64,000 nt of DNA from Mastigias papua (GCA_964019165.1 OZ025271.1:7616275-7680274), one strand, 5' to 3'. Counted from the stretch's first letter, positions 49,428 through 63,000 are shown. Made by a program: numbers and translations. The notes: generated by a model from the letters alone, not told the origin.

Positions 49428-49799
49428 CTAAAACAAAATACTTTTATAGTATATCACAGTACAGTTGTACATTCCAAGGTAAATATCTCAAAAGAAATTG
49501 CAAATTTATTTTTAAAAACAGAATGTCATTTTGACTACTAAGTAACTACCGTAAAAGGAGTCCGATATATCATGTGGCGTTAATGCTACACACTAAATAT
49601 CAATGGTTAGGATATAGCTTGATCATAATAGAACTTTACATTCCCATGACATGAGTAGCAAAAAGTCTTTAACTCAGCTTAATGCCATCAATTAACACGT
49701 CTTCTTCATCTGACTATATTTCGATTTTGAATGGTTTCAATACTTATGCTTACATTGAAAATAATACAAAAAGCTTTTGAATCATAAAATTCTACTTAC

Positions 49800-49841
49800 G
49801 ATATTCAGGCGTGGAAATACAACCAATGTCTCCAACGCTAA
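49800..49841 (-). CDS. 42-nt exon of the NLR gene
   Basis: Acceptor GGTTCCTCAG, donor GTAAGT. It encodes SVGDIGCISTPEY plus split codons at each end, phase 1 on both sides. It follows the coiled-coil exon in transcription order. Confidence 0.5.
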
Positions 49842-50493
49842 CTGAGGAACCATGCGATGTATGTATTAACAAGTTAGGCATGTTTCTCACTACAAATAAG
49901 AGTGTTGGCTTAATTCTATTTCGGTTAATTTACTTGACTTTCACATCAACTGAACGTATTACAAGCATATTGTGACACGATGCACTTTACATAAAGTATA
50001 AGACACATATACCTCTGGATTGGCGTCAATCAAGACAACCTGTTACCATTGCGTCAAGCACTTATGTATCAAAATAAACACTGTGAGGTAGAAATTGTGG
50101 GATTGCAGCCTCATAAAGAATGAAGCTCACATCATACAAGGCCAAATCGACAACACCATACCTATACCTTTCTGCCCTTCCAATGTCACCAGTCTTTTAT
50201 CAATTGCCAAAATAAGATTCAAGAAGCTCAAAAAACTAAATGGTTAACTATTCTCATATGCATTAATACAACTATCAACTATTCAGCTTTCATAAAAGAA
50301 ATGTTCATAAGAACTGGGAAACCAAAAACACAACAAATATCGAGAATTTCTTCAAGACTATCAAAGTTGGTCCTACACAAGACTTGAATCCAAGACCAAA
50401 CATAACATGTAAATTGGTGATCCCCTACAGCGAATTATTTTAAGTTCAGAGACTTCAATATCCATTTACATGTACTGTTATGTCTACACTTAC

Positions 50494-50619
50494 CTGATAC
50501 ACTGGTTTCTACATTCTGAATGCCATCCTTCATCCCTTTCAAATCGTCTGCTACTCCTTCAATATTGTCTTTTACCGCCATCATATCATATCCCACTTCT
50601 GTAACTTCGTCTTCCATTT
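50494..50619 (-). CDS. coiled-coil exon of the NLR gene
   Basis: 126-nt exon (42 codons) with acceptor TTGTCACATTAG and donor GTAAGT, phase 1 at both ends, joining in frame to the HEPN exon. It begins EMEDEVTEVGYDMMAVKDNI and continues VADDLKGMKDGIQNVETSV; Val, Met, Ile and Leu are spaced in heptads among many charged residues, as in a coiled coil that could drive self-association. Confidence 0.65.
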
Positions 50620-51278
50620 CTAATGTGACAAAGAAATTGACAATTAGTACGTTGAAATTCAATTAATACACACGAGACACCTTATTCCTTATAAAATATG
50701 ATCTGGGTGATAGATTTCCCCTCTTGGCAAGCCTATCCAGTCTATAGGGTAGCCCAAATGTGCATAGCCCTCAAAAGCGGGTCACATGTATATTGCCATG
50801 GAGCTGCGATGGCTCCACTGTGCAAACTGGCAAAGGGAGGAGCTGTGAGAGTGAATGACATCTACCCTTCTGAACTGGTTTGAAAACATAACCTATTAGC
50901 TCATAGGCACAATACTCAAGGTATAAACTGAAGGACAGCGAGTTTAACCTCCTCCGCAGTCATTCACTTTCTTACATTTTCCTTTCATCTCACAACCCTG
51001 AATGATTTGCAACTGTTAAAACATCTCAGACAACAAATCCCTCACTTACCTTACACACGTTCAACAAACAAGTTTGCCTTGCATGTCAACTAAGTTAAAT
51101 TAAAGAACTAAAATGATACAGACAACTCAGCTTCGATCTTGTATCTTACAGTGTTGTGGCTAATCAAGAAACATCTTCAGCCGTATTCCAATGACAACAC
51201 CACAATAAGCTAGGCCATTAATCATGTAAAGTTATAGGATTATTTAATAATAAGGTATACTGTCAGTAATTTGCATAC

Positions 51279-51897
51279 CTTGCACTCTTCCTTCCATCCT
51301 CAATATCCATTCATTGTGGATTCGCTTTTCTTCATCATAATCCTTTTTCAATACGCTATATTCTGTTGTTGTCATTTTGGCATTTATCATTTGGTCGATC
51401 TCACTTTCAGCAACAGTTCCAAATAGATCACTTGCAATGTCTTTAATTTCAGATGATACATTAACAAAGTCAATGGAAGGGATGGAAGTACTTGAAGGAT
51501 GGCCGTAAAATTCGTTTCTGATCTCACGAAGGCGATCTACTCTTTCACCATCAGTCAATGGATGAATTCTCTTGTTCTTTGACCGCCATTTGTCGATGAG
51601 CTTGAGGTCAGAATACAGGAACAAAAAGAACAATACTGCAGGATCCCATGAATCACTCTTGCCTGCAAGTAGGTTTTGCTGCATAACGGGACTACGGAGA
51701 TCACCGTTCTTGCTTTTTGCACTAGCAGGTATTGCATTCACTACATCCTGGCCACTGTTTGCATCATCTGCCCATGGTTTGGTTGGGAATTTAGCATTCC
51801 ACTTTGTTTTGAAAAGTGTCCTTAGATGTTTGGGTATGATCTCTATTATCATCTTCCCCAGTTTGACAAAGTTTTCTTGCTCTGATGTTAAATCCAT
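51279..51897 (-). CDS. HEPN domain exon (DZIP3-like) of the NLR gene
   Basis: First coding exon: ATG at 51,897 (MDLTSEQENF), 206 codons plus one base, donor AAG/GTATGC. Residues 1-160 match the DZIP3-type HEPN domain found at the N-terminus of many cnidarian NLR-like proteins: a helical start (MIIEIIPKHLRTLFKTKW), PWADDANSG, WDPAVLFFLFLYS, and the hallmark LREIRNEFYGH (Arg127 to His133, an Rx5H motif). Many HEPN domains are RNases or adaptors; which applies here is unknown. The tail (about 165-206) is charged and helical and runs into the coiled-coil exon. Directly upstream is CTTTCTTTCAAG (about 51,911-51,922), a possible acceptor for a 5'-UTR exon. The open frame extends to a GTG at 51,906, but the ATG is the better start. 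Confidence 0.8.
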
Positions 51898-51922
51898 GAT
51901 TAACACAATCCTTGAAAGAAAG

Positions 51923-53467
51923 AAATAGTCTATAAAACATCTATCAACAGTAACACATGTTAAAAAACTTTATTCTTCACATAGAGGATCCAATGTATGA
52001 AAGATAACTGAAAGGTGTATCAAATACATAATCGTGTTTAACATGTTTCTTAATAGTGTATGATACATAAAATATGGTATGGAAATTTGTTTTATAAAAC
52101 TGTAAGAATCAATAACAGCTTTTATCATCAATCTTTTAAACACCATAACTAGACCTCCTTAAATTTATACCAATGTTGAGCCTACTGTGAGTGAATCAAA
52201 TCAAGTCATGCCTCTAGATTACTTATGACCTCTCAGTTATGTGATAGGACTTTCTCATATCAAGATTACAACTTTTCATACAACTTACTTCTACAAAATA
52301 CTTTGATGAATGAACCATAATGATTGTGTCTAATTTTGGGTTTCATAATTTGACTATTCAGTGTAGATCTAGGGGAGGAAACTTGAGGGGCTGAGGAAGG
52401 CAGTCACCCAAACCCCTTATACTCTAACAGAATAGATGCAAAATGCATCAAAAACAGCGTCAATCACTGACAATGTTCGTTTGAGATTTGCAGCAAAGCT
52501 CTCTTAAAAATAGAAGAGTTGAAGCATAAAATCAGATGCAGTAAATGTACTAGTGGCTATCTTTCGATAAGATTCTAATTTGCAATGTTTAATAGAATGA
52601 AGGTGCTGTAAATATTTGAAATTCGGGACCTATCTGATCCAGGGGTGGACTTTGTATGCGTTGGGTGCGACAGCCAAATGCTCCTCCTTTACTCAGTAAA
52701 TTACTATTTTCATTACAGTGAAATATAGAAACTGCATACAGCAGACAAGTATTCAGGTAAATCGTGTTTACCCATAGGGGTAAACTATGCACATAAATAC
52801 TCTCAACACTATGGCAAGTTGCAGTCATATGAAGATATCCTAAGAGCTATTGAAGCTTCTGACAAGAATATCAATGACATCATCAGTCCTTACTTCTCTA
52901 GAATAAATGTATTTCTATATATAGAAAGGGTGTTTAACTATAGTCTGTAAGTGTGCGGTTCCTAAATCTTCCCCAGTTAAACAACGGTGCACACCTTCAC
53001 TTTCACTATATCAGATGCAATATCAAGCTTCACTGCCAAATCCAGGGATGGTGCCCCGAATTTATAGCTAGCAGGAAGGGCTGAAATACTTTGTGCATTG
53101 ATGTAGGGCAACACACCACAGTTGGGCCTGACGGGGGGAACATAGCATCAACTATCATTCTCTAGAATAAAAAGGCATCTCGGAAGATTTGCATTAGAGA
53201 GGAAATAAGACCTATAATAGAAAAAATGGGATGCCCAGGCCACCTATGGAAAGGCTTTCCGATATATGAATATCAAAAGATACTTTCTGAAGAATTAACA
53301 GAACTGTAAAAGAGCCCTCTATATGCTAATGTAAACCGGTTGAGGAAAGGAGACACTTTGAAGTTGATCTAGCAGTCTCTGACAATTTCGCATCGTCCAT
53401 AGTTATAGTAAATAACATCATTACCTTCTCTAAACCTTCATACATATATAATTACCATAACGATTCG
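51923..53467. other. no gene seen; upstream of the NLR gene
   Basis: The promoter of the NLR gene probably lies here or beyond, but no element can be pointed out. Open frames are short and without domains. Confidence 0.4.
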
Positions 53468-53540
53468 ATTAAGCCCCCGGGGCTGTCTTGTTAGAAACGA
53501 TTTTGTGAGTGTGGGCTTATTCGAGGGGGGCCTATTAAAT
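53468..53540. repeat. fragment related to the GGGGCTTATTCGAGG MITE
   Basis: AAGCCCCCGGGGCT followed by GGGCTTATTCGAGGGGGGCC, the same palindromic words as in 24,278-24,720. A second, degraded family member. Confidence 0.6.
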
Positions 53541-55259
53541 TTAGACTTCCTTAGTTCTACCAACGAGAATACCTTATGCAATTTCTCAATATAAACTATT
53601 TTTCATTAGTAGGTAAATCATTATTCCTTCCGACAGAACAATACAGATCTCTAATACTTCACCAAATAAAACATGCTCAATGGTTATACCTTACAGCTAG
53701 CGCTGCCATTGGACAACATTCCTGTTTTGGCTATTACCATTGGTAAGCATTAAATTGTTGTTTTTCAACGTTGAAAAGGAATTTCTCTATCTATATGGCA
53801 TGGTCTGGCACTGACGGAAGGGTGTTGACTCAAAATTTATGTCCTTCGACATCCCCCAACCAACCGTGCTCGGTCTGTCCCTGAACAAAGCACGTATATG
53901 GAAAAGACAAACTGACATTTGGATGTAGTGTATATCTGACAACAGTATGCAACCGCTGATAATTTTGAACCCTTTGCAACAATACACTCGCTATGTCTAT
54001 ATGTAGCATTGAATAGTTTTATTGATAGTTGGCTGTGCAATGACTGTGCAGGAATAGTTAAATAACCAATCAGAGCTCAATGTCACGCGATTTCAATTGC
54101 TGTAGTGTTATAGTGTCCGTATATCATTCGCATCTATCATTTCAATTTGAAACATATCCACCCCTCCTCTCTTAAATCATAGCAACTCTAACCTTCATAT
54201 GCACAAGATATAATCTAAGAACGGTCGATCCAGCGGCAAAACGAAAACATGAAAAATGACATGTAGCCATCAATTCTATACACCTATCGCTACAAAATGA
54301 TGGTATATTATTATCAGGGGTGCCATAGTGGGGAAGCTCGGAGTGTGGACTGAGCTCCTTAATTAGAATGTGAAGATTTTTAAAGGGTAAGATCATGTCC
54401 AAAGATATTGTAAGCAGCCCTTCAAATGAAGCTGCAAGAATGTTGAAATGATAACATTGGCAAGTAGAAGTAAGTAGAAGTAATATTAATTTTTATAGCC
54501 TCAATAACATCATTGTCTCTTCATTGTCATTGCTGTTTGATTATCATAAAGTCAAATCATTTTAGAATCATTAGCAAACTTAAATCGTCCTAAAAAATAA
54601 TGATAATCCCAATTTATAAACCAATAAATCCTAATACGAGTATAAAACTAACAAAAGAGATAATAGCAATATCATTAGCAAAGAGAAGATCATTCATAAC
54701 ATAATTTGTTCAAGCAGTTAAACAACATATATAATAGAGAAAAACATTTTCCTTATACATTACAGAACATGATCAATACCCTTTAGCATCAATCCGGATT
54801 GCAGAGTGTGGCCTTTCTCAAAGATATATCAAGTACACAGGAGCAAAAGATCACTTGTACAAGTGTGCAATTTGTCTCAGGTGTGCACCTTAAGTGTACA
54901 CATGACTTATTGGCTTTCACGCTTTTCGAGGTAAGACTATTTCAGTTATTTTTGCAGTTTTCTAACCTCAAAAAGATCTATCAACTGCATGCACGTCAAT
55001 GGCTTCCTAATTATTTGAAAGCTGGCAAATATGCAACATAACCAACAAAACCACACCCTATTGCCTATCAACAGCATGTCACACCCATTGGTTGTTTACA
55101 ATAACAGTTATGACAACACTCTCTAGTACACACTTGCCAAACTGTGCAGTCTGAGCTTCAAATAAGTTGCTTACTGCACATGCTATGGCCTGGCATATTA
55201 AAAATAATTTTTTGTAAAAGATTAGAATATGAAGATAATTATAATTTACAATAAATAAG
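53541..55259. other. no gene seen
   Basis: Spacer up to the AT-rich Polinton-type region. The plus-strand frame at 54,799-55,041 has no recognised domain. Confidence 0.4.
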
Positions 55260-56150
55260 CTTACTGATCAATTTAGGCCAGTTACTGATGTAATTAAACA
55301 ACAAAAAGATTCACAAGAAAAATTAGTATCAGAACAAAAGAAATATTACAAAATGTTATAACTCCTGTACATAAATATACACCTACATTTAAACCTAAAG
55401 TTAAACCTAGTGAAGAACCACTATGTGATGTAAGTGAAAGAATAGATGTAAAATTATTATCAGATTTAGATCTTCAACCACCATCAAGGGTTATGGAATT
55501 AAATATTAAAGATACAGACAATATAATTCAAAAACGTAAATAATTAAAATAAAGTTTTAGATAGAAAGAAGAGTACAAGTAAAAACTGAAGAACAATTAT
55601 AAGATATTATAGAAATTATCAAAAATATGTAGATACGCTTAAATTAATAAAAGAGCTAATAACAAGAAAGACAGTTGTATTCAACCTAAAAGAAATGATA
55701 ATATTATTATAAATGATAAATATATCAGTACTATTGATGTAAATATGACTAAACTAAAACACTATATTATTGTTGGAAATATCTATAAATAGAAAAAGAT
55801 TTAGTCCACAACCTGTTGATCATGATATATTAGATCTACTTACTAAAAGATATAATCCTAAAAATAATTGTTCTCAATTATCAAAAAATACATTTCGTGA
55901 TCATAATTTATCATCTAATATTCCAAAAGAGGTAAATGTAAACTAAATGGATCTGGTATTAGATATAATTATAATAATAATACTGAATTATTGAATAGAC
56001 CTGAAATGATATCAGCTACAACTAAAGTTGGAAATTCATCTAAGCAATTAAGAAATGAAGCACATAATATTCTCGATAAATTTAAGCAAAAAGGTTATTT
56101 ATATGATGAGAGGTACACAAGATATCGATATGGATATTTAATTTAAACGA
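55260..56150 (+). pseudogene. Polinton-type gene of unknown function, broken
   Basis: Plus-strand text in shifting frames: TDVIKQQKDSQEKLVSEQKK near 55,300, PSEEPLCDVSERIDVKLLSD near 55,420, DLLTKRYNPKNNCSQLSKNT near 55,830, and PEMISATTKVGNSSKQLRNE near 56,000. It is charged and probably helical at the start. It is next to capsid-type genes and so may be a virion protein, but no domain is recognised. Confidence 0.4.
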
Positions 56151-56171
56151 AATATTATATTTTACACAATA

Positions 56172-56902
56172 ATGAGTGACGTAATTAATGATAAATTTGG
56201 AACACCGATTGTTTTGAATTCAGAGTTGGCAAGAGAATAGCCAAAAGATTATACAATATATGTCAATGCTGATATTAACTTAGATAATAAAGAGTATTAT
56301 ATTGCACTAGAAGCTCTTAAACTGTCTTATTCTTGGTTCAATATAGATCCAAAATATGGGAATGATACAATAAAATACTCACATGATACTGGAACAACTT
56401 GGAAAGGTATAGAATTTCTAGAAGGTTTATATAGATATAAATATATACAATATGTTATAAAAGAAGCATTTTAAGGTAATGGATATAAAGATGTTTCTGA
56501 TGAATTTTCTGTACAATAAAATATTGTTGAACATAGAGTATTTATTACTTTACCAACTGGATTTCAAATAGAGTTTATAGTTAGTAAATTTCATGAACTT
56601 ATTGGATTTACTAAAAACATTTTTACAAGAACTAATAAAGGAAGAAATCAACCAAATATAACAAGAGGTATAGATGACGTGAACAAAAGATGTTCAATAT
56701 TAAATGATAATATTGTAGGTGGTAAAACAAGTAATGTATTATATTCATTCTCTCCAACTGACTTATATTCTAGCTATACTTTTAAAATAATTACAAATCA
56801 ATCAAGATGGCAAAAAATAAATACCAAAGGAATTAATAAAATTAACATTAAATTTACAACAAAGAATTATAGACCTACAACATTGAAGAAATTATATATT
56901 TA
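56172..56902 (+). pseudogene. virion-type protein, possibly minor capsid (penton-like), broken
   Basis: Starts MSDVINDKFGTPI at 56,172. It contains INLDNKEYYIALEALKLSYS, LPTGFQIEFIVSKFHELIGF and DNIVGGKTSNVLYSFSPTDL, then a basic C-terminus ending at 56,902. At least three stops interrupt it. Beta-rich text, size (about 240 codons) and place beside the presumed major capsid gene suggest the penton, but this rests on context and resemblance only. Confidence 0.4.
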
Positions 56903-56951
56903 AATATTCAAAAAAGTTAGTTTATCAATTTTACTAAAAATTAATTAAAAT

Positions 56952-57120
<169 letters not shown>

Positions 57121-58532
57121 ATGTTAATGCTAGATTCTCTAGAAGGTGAGGGGCTTTTTCCAAGATTAGTATCAACAGTAGCAAGTAAAGCAGCAGAAAA
57201 GGGAGCAAAAAAATAGCTGAAGAATCAATAAAAAAGGTTGTAAATAAATACAGTACCAGAATCAAGAAGAGAAAGAATAGGAGAAGGTGATAAAACAACA
57301 GCAAATGCTGTTGTAATGAAAACTAAGCCTAAAACTACACAACAAACCTATTATACCAAATACATTTACATCACAAAATGATAAAGCAATGAAAATATTT
57401 AGAGAAATAGCGGATGATAATAAAAATAGTAAAAGTAAAGATGATCAAGATGATTGTATAAGATTTAATCAAAATGAATTCAATAGTAGATTTGATAACA
57501 TAATAAATAAAAGTTTTAGAAATATATTATCCATAATATATAATATGACAGATCTAATATCAAGTGAATATTGTTCGCATATTGAATATTTAAATTATGA
57601 ACTAGAAAATCCCATTATGGAGATACAAGTTAATAAACCTCAAGCAAACTATAATCATAAATTTATTGTTGATTCAACTAATGGAGTAAATCCTGATGAT
57701 TGTTATAGCGCATACTTTGAAGTAGAATTTTAATTAACAAAACCAGCTGGTACTGCAGTTGCAGATGCACAAAAATGCTACTCTTGTTTGTGATGGTTAC
57801 TCATTAGTAAATAGCATTCATGTTTATTTAAGGGATCTAATATTATTACACAAAAATCAGCAAATGTAGCAGTGGATGTACTTAATAAAGTGGAATATAC
57901 AGCACCATACGTAAAAGGATCGGCATCTAATACATTTTTATGCAGATGATTCTAGAACACCATTTAATAATTTTTGCAACTAAAAGAGCTCTAATAAATA
58001 ATTTGAATACAAATACTTTATTACTACAATTGAAAAGATATCCTTTCTTCATGTCATTAAACAATAATATATTACCATTAGTTAAAGTAGGATTAACTGT
58101 AATACTTGAAAAAACTCCAATTTAATATGGACAGGTAAATATGATCAGATAGAAGTCAGAATTCAAAAGATAAGTCTATATGTTCCAAAGGTAACACTAA
58201 GTGATAAAGGAAACAAACTGTATGTAGAAAAATTAAGAAGTAATCCATCATGGAAATTTTATGATTTTTTAAGTTCAAGAACTAAGTACACCAACTAAAG
58301 TATATGGAACATTTAATATTGGTACAAATGTTATTAAACCAAGATCTGCATTTGCATGTGTAAGAAATTCTGATCAATTTAATAATTACAAACAAAATAT
58401 TTTCATTTATAATATAAAGAACATTTAAAAAGATCTTTTACGTATTTATCAAATTACTTTACACTATAGTTTAGATGCTATACCAAATCAATCTTATCAA
58501 TGGATTGTTCTGATTTTTGAAAGACAAAAATA
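57121..58532 (+). pseudogene. presumed major capsid protein of the Polinton-type element, broken
   Basis: About 1.4 kb, roughly 470 codons, from [20 protein letters not shown]. The longest intact piece is 57,389-57,733, with DCYSAYFEVEF at its end, a pattern like the first beta strands of Polinton double-jelly-roll capsids. Later pieces include LKRYPFFMSLNN (57,940-58,125), YDQIEVRIQKISLYVPKVTL near 58,145 and AIPNQSYQWIVLIFERQK at the end. At least six frameshifts or stops. The capsid assignment is by resemblance and position. Confidence 0.5.
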
Positions 58533-58699
58533 ATTAATAATTGATTCTACTTTTGGTAAATCTTATTTAAAACATTAAAATTAAATTGAAATAGTATATA
58601 AGATGAGAAAACTAAAAAACAGAACAAAACATAAGAAAATTTTGCTAATTTGTTTATTAATTTTACAATATAGTTGATAGCTACAGTATAGCCCCATAA

Positions 58700-59470
58700 A
58701 TACATTTATAATATTCATGTAATGAATTCACCTTTTTTTGCCACATTAATACATGTTGAGAAATCATATAATTTTCCATAAAGTGGATAACCTATATTCA
58801 TTGTAGTGGCTATCTGTACGAATACAAAAATCATAAATCAAATTACAATTCAATAAAACTTTAATTAAATCACTACCAATTTTAATATATATACCTAAAA
58901 TTTGTAATTTATTAGGCACACTAATTCTTGAAACTGCTAATTCAATCATAATTCCAAAGTTAATACTAATACTTTATCAGTAAATTTAACATGACTTGAA
59001 TGAAATGAATCTATATGTGTTTGTGTCAATTAAGTTGATTTCAGGTATAAAAACAAAATTAAATAACATTACATTATGTTTAAGTCATCAAGAAGTTTTT
59101 TCTTTCAATCATTAAAATATATATTATTCTTAAATACATCACTCTCCTAATAAAAAAGTATATTTTTAATATAAAGTTGATTACTTGTACATTCAAAATA
59201 ATTGTTATGTGTTCATCTTTAACTTGATATATTTGATGTTGTTGTTACATTTTATGTATTTGTTGTAAAATTTAACTTTGCTAGGTCTTCTAAATTAAAA
59301 TAATTTAATGCACATCTTTCAAGTATAATTCTTTCATCTTTATAAAATTTAGTTATTTTATTATCTACCCTTTTTTCCTGTTCTCATAAGACAAAATCAT
59401 CAAAGGAAGAGGCAGATTCAATTAATTTTTATGTAATCATTATTTACAATTGATTCAAAATATCCAAATT
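58700..59470 (-). pseudogene. unassigned minus-strand remnant in the Polinton-type region
   Basis: An open piece at 58,764-58,949 (IELAVSRISVPNKLQILGIY) and other short pieces on the minus strand, with many stops. It could be the distal end of the fibre-like gene or another gene. No domain recognised. Confidence 0.25.
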
Positions 59471-60422
59471 TAACTCTAAGGCCACCTGAATTTAAATCGG
59501 ATTCAGTTGGTCTATAATTATAATCTATCCAAGACTATGAAAATATCAATCTCTTTTTATTGCTGAATTAGAATATAATTTAATCATATCACGTGTTAAA
59601 TTTGCAAGATCAACTCCTATTTTATTATTTTGCACAAATAGAGTATGATCTTTTTCTATAAGATTTATATAGAGATAAACTAACTCCATTAGAATCTACA
59701 TTTATACCTTGTGGTCTAACGACAGAAAGAACATTATTATTAAGATTTAAACCATTGCTAACTGTGTATTACTGATGAGTTCTTAACATTAAGTTTGCCA
59801 TCTGGACCTAATGTTAAATGTGTAGGATTATAGTTTATTTTTATTTTATTATTATCTATATCAAATGGTGCATTATTACCAATTAGAAAACATGGATTGC
59901 TATCTATTTTACCTAGTGATGATATAACAAAACTAGAACCAAACTTTACTTTTAATTTATTATCTACATCTAATTTTACTCTACCTATTTGCATTAATGC
60001 TGATCTTTTTTATTAAAAGATTTGGATCTAGAAAAAATAACACCATATTAGCCAACCATAAAATGTGTTTATTTTTAATTTATTATCAGAATCTAAAAGT
60101 ATAGTACCATGATATTTACCATTAATATTTTTGCAAAATCTACTGGATTAACTGATATATCTACATATGCTTTATTTACTGCTGCACTAGAAACTAATGT
60201 AGGGGTAGATAATCCAGTTAGTTCATTATTGATGAATTTAAATCTACAGTATTAATTTGCATTTTTGATGCTGTTGAAACTTGTCTATGTGAAAAGTCTG
60301 TTGTTACTACAGAACTTCACTATAGCATGAAAAAGCGGGAACAGTGCTTCAGTATGCTAAATGAATGTTCCTGCTTTTTCGTGCTATAGTGAAACTTTTC
60401 TATCATCGTAAGCAATACTCAT
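59471..60422 (-). pseudogene. fibre-like protein with shaft-type repeats, broken
   Basis: Starts MSIAYDDRKV at 60,422. After a small inserted element (60,318-60,392) comes SSAAVNKAYVDISVNPVDFA, then at least four related segments: LDSDNKLKINTF, LDVDNKLKVKF, THLTLGPDGKLNVKN and NNNVLSVVRPQGINVDSNGV. Alternating hydrophobic residues with Asp/Asn-Gly or Asn-Lys turns about every 15-20 residues resemble the triple beta-spiral of trimeric viral and phage fibres. The longest intact piece is 59,758-59,994. By analogy it would be an attachment spike on a virion. Frameshifts break it. Confidence 0.5.
60318..60392. mobile_element. 75-bp hairpin MITE in the fibre-like gene
   Basis: Near-perfect inverted repeats: CACTATAGCATGAAAAAGC on the left and GCTTTTTCGTGCTATAGTG on the right differ at one position. 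Both sides carry AACTT (60,313-60,317 and 60,393-60,397), a possible target duplication. It interrupts the gene about ten codons after the start. Confidence 0.7.
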
Positions 60423-60459
60423 GTATATATTATTGATATATATTATTCTACATTTTTAC

Positions 60460-61400
60460 TATTCCATATGTAAGTTTTAACACATCATGATGTAATTTTA
60501 TTAAACCATTATTAATACTAAATCCTTTGTATAATATAACAAATGAAACATCATCATCAAATGCAGCTTTACAAGATGGAATAAGATTCCAACTGTAATT
60601 TGAGTTCATCCAGTTGATGATCTTGTTGTAAATTTACTTATAATTTTATTATTTTACCATACACTTGATTTATAGGTACGTGGTGAGCTATTAATATCCC
60701 AATGAACAGACAAAAAAATCCATGTATCATCAAGACCAGAAAATGAATCTATTTCATCATTTGGTATATTTGTTGTTGTTGATGTTCTAATGGCTATATG
60801 ATCATTTGTTGTACCTGGTACAAGAGTTTCTAATATCTTACCATGTTTTGGTGATCCTGTTTTATCAATATAAGTTATATTGTCATATGAGTTTCAAAAT
60901 TATAAAAATTTATCAAGCCTCCATCATCAAGTCGAAATAATCCATTGAATGTCCAACAACAGCTACTTATGCTTTTTATTCAATAAACAATAAAAACATT
61001 TACAATATATGAAGTCCCACCTACAGGATTAAGATTAAATCGTATTGCTAACTTTTAAAAATTTCAAGTAATATCTTTTGATTTGTTTATCAGATTTATT
61101 ACATAAAGTAGGCTGGTTGGCTGCTGTTGATTGCTCTGCATTAGTTTCATTTAATGTTTTATCGAATAATTTACTAATTTTTCTATTAGAATCAATAACT
61201 AAATCATGATGGAAATTATCTACTTCATAAACACAACTTGCGTACAATCTGACGTACCCATTAACATTTAAATCTTAAAATGATTCCTTTATATAATGTG
61301 CTAAATATGTATCATCTACTTTTAGTGTATCATATTTTACTTCAAATCCAGTTGAAAAACTTGTGTATTTCTACATAATCATCTTCTTTACGCGAAATAA
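60460..61400 (-). pseudogene. adhesin-like gene of the Polinton-type region, broken
   Basis: Minus-strand text: TGFEVKYDTLKVDDTYLAHY near 61,340, an intact piece at 61,035-61,247 (YASCVYEVDNFHHDLVIDSN ... ATANQP-like linker), then HGKILETLVPGTTNDHIAIR, FSGLDDTWIFLSVHWDI and NNKIISKFTTRSSTGWTQI near 60,600-60,860. The second half looks like a concanavalin/laminin-G type beta-sandwich. It sits directly upstream of the fibre-like gene, so a role in surface binding is plausible. The domain call is weak. Confidence 0.35.
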
Positions 61401-61765
61401 GAACACCTATTATATCAAATATTATATATTTTTAAATTTTAACAAAAATAGTCTAATTTTTTTCATTATCATATAACACAAAAAATGTATTTTTTTTAAC
61501 TTCATCTATAACAGCTTTTGTTCCTACACCTACACTAGCAATGACAGCTCTTGCAGTAACAGCTTTTCTACTTAGTATTAATAAAGGTATTAAAGGTAAA
61601 AATTTATCTTCAGATGATTCAAAAATTTCAATAACTTCTTCTTTTACAAGTTCTTTAATTTAGCTTTTTCTTCAACTTTTTTCTCAATATACATATAATT
61701 TTAATCTTTAAATATATTCTAAAAATGTATCTTCATTTTCTATTAGTGATTTTTGCTAAGAGTAT

Positions 61766-62377
<612 letters not shown>

Positions 62378-62419
62378 ATTATTTGGTTTACCAATTGTTA
62401 ATCATCCACCTCCTACAAT

Positions 62420-63000
62420 AAAATATTTATGAAAATGATGGTACTCCAGTGCTAGCTGCTAAAGCTCCTAAAAGTTCATCTTCTTGTTCTTTTGAAAGAT
62501 TTAATCTTATTCCAGATCCTGTTTGTATAGCTTTATTCATTTCATTTAATTGCGGTTTCTCCATATATCAAATGGTGTAAAATATGGAATAATTTCTGGC
62601 ATCATATACATATGCCAACACGAAATAATTTATCAATTCCCAATGATCCTAAAGCACTAGGCTACTCCATTAGCTAGTCCAGGTAATAATGCACTGCCTA
62701 TTTTAGTAATTGCTGGTAGAGCATTTGATAGAGCTTTTGTTGCTAGTGATGATAGAGATCCAAAAATACGCGATCTTTTCATTTCATTTTACAATAGTTG
62801 TGGTTTTGATAATTTTAGTTCTATTCCTTTATTAAGTGATTTAGCTTTATTTATTGCTGTAATTTATTTGTCAGTTAAAGGTAAATGATCTTTTCTCGTT
62901 AATTCTGAAACTGATAATCTAATAGTTACTTGTGATTTTGATTTAATAGCATTTGCAAAAGGCTTCTTCTGATTATTTGAAAGTTTTAATCTACAGTTTG
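62420..63000 (-). pseudogene. minor virion-type protein of the Polinton-type element, broken
   Basis: Minus-strand text with a basic, repetitive N-terminal part (SEEAFCKC near 62,960; GIELKLSKPQL near 62,810), a hydrophobic Ala/Leu-rich middle (SLATKALSNALPAITKIGSA near 62,720; LLPGLANGVA) and a second copy of the Leu-Ser-Lys theme (GSGIRLNLSKEQEDELLGAL near 62,490). A basic region followed by an Ala/Gly/Leu-rich amphipathic stretch recalls small capsid-associated proteins of Polintons and adenoviruses. Frameshifts are frequent. Confidence 0.4.
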
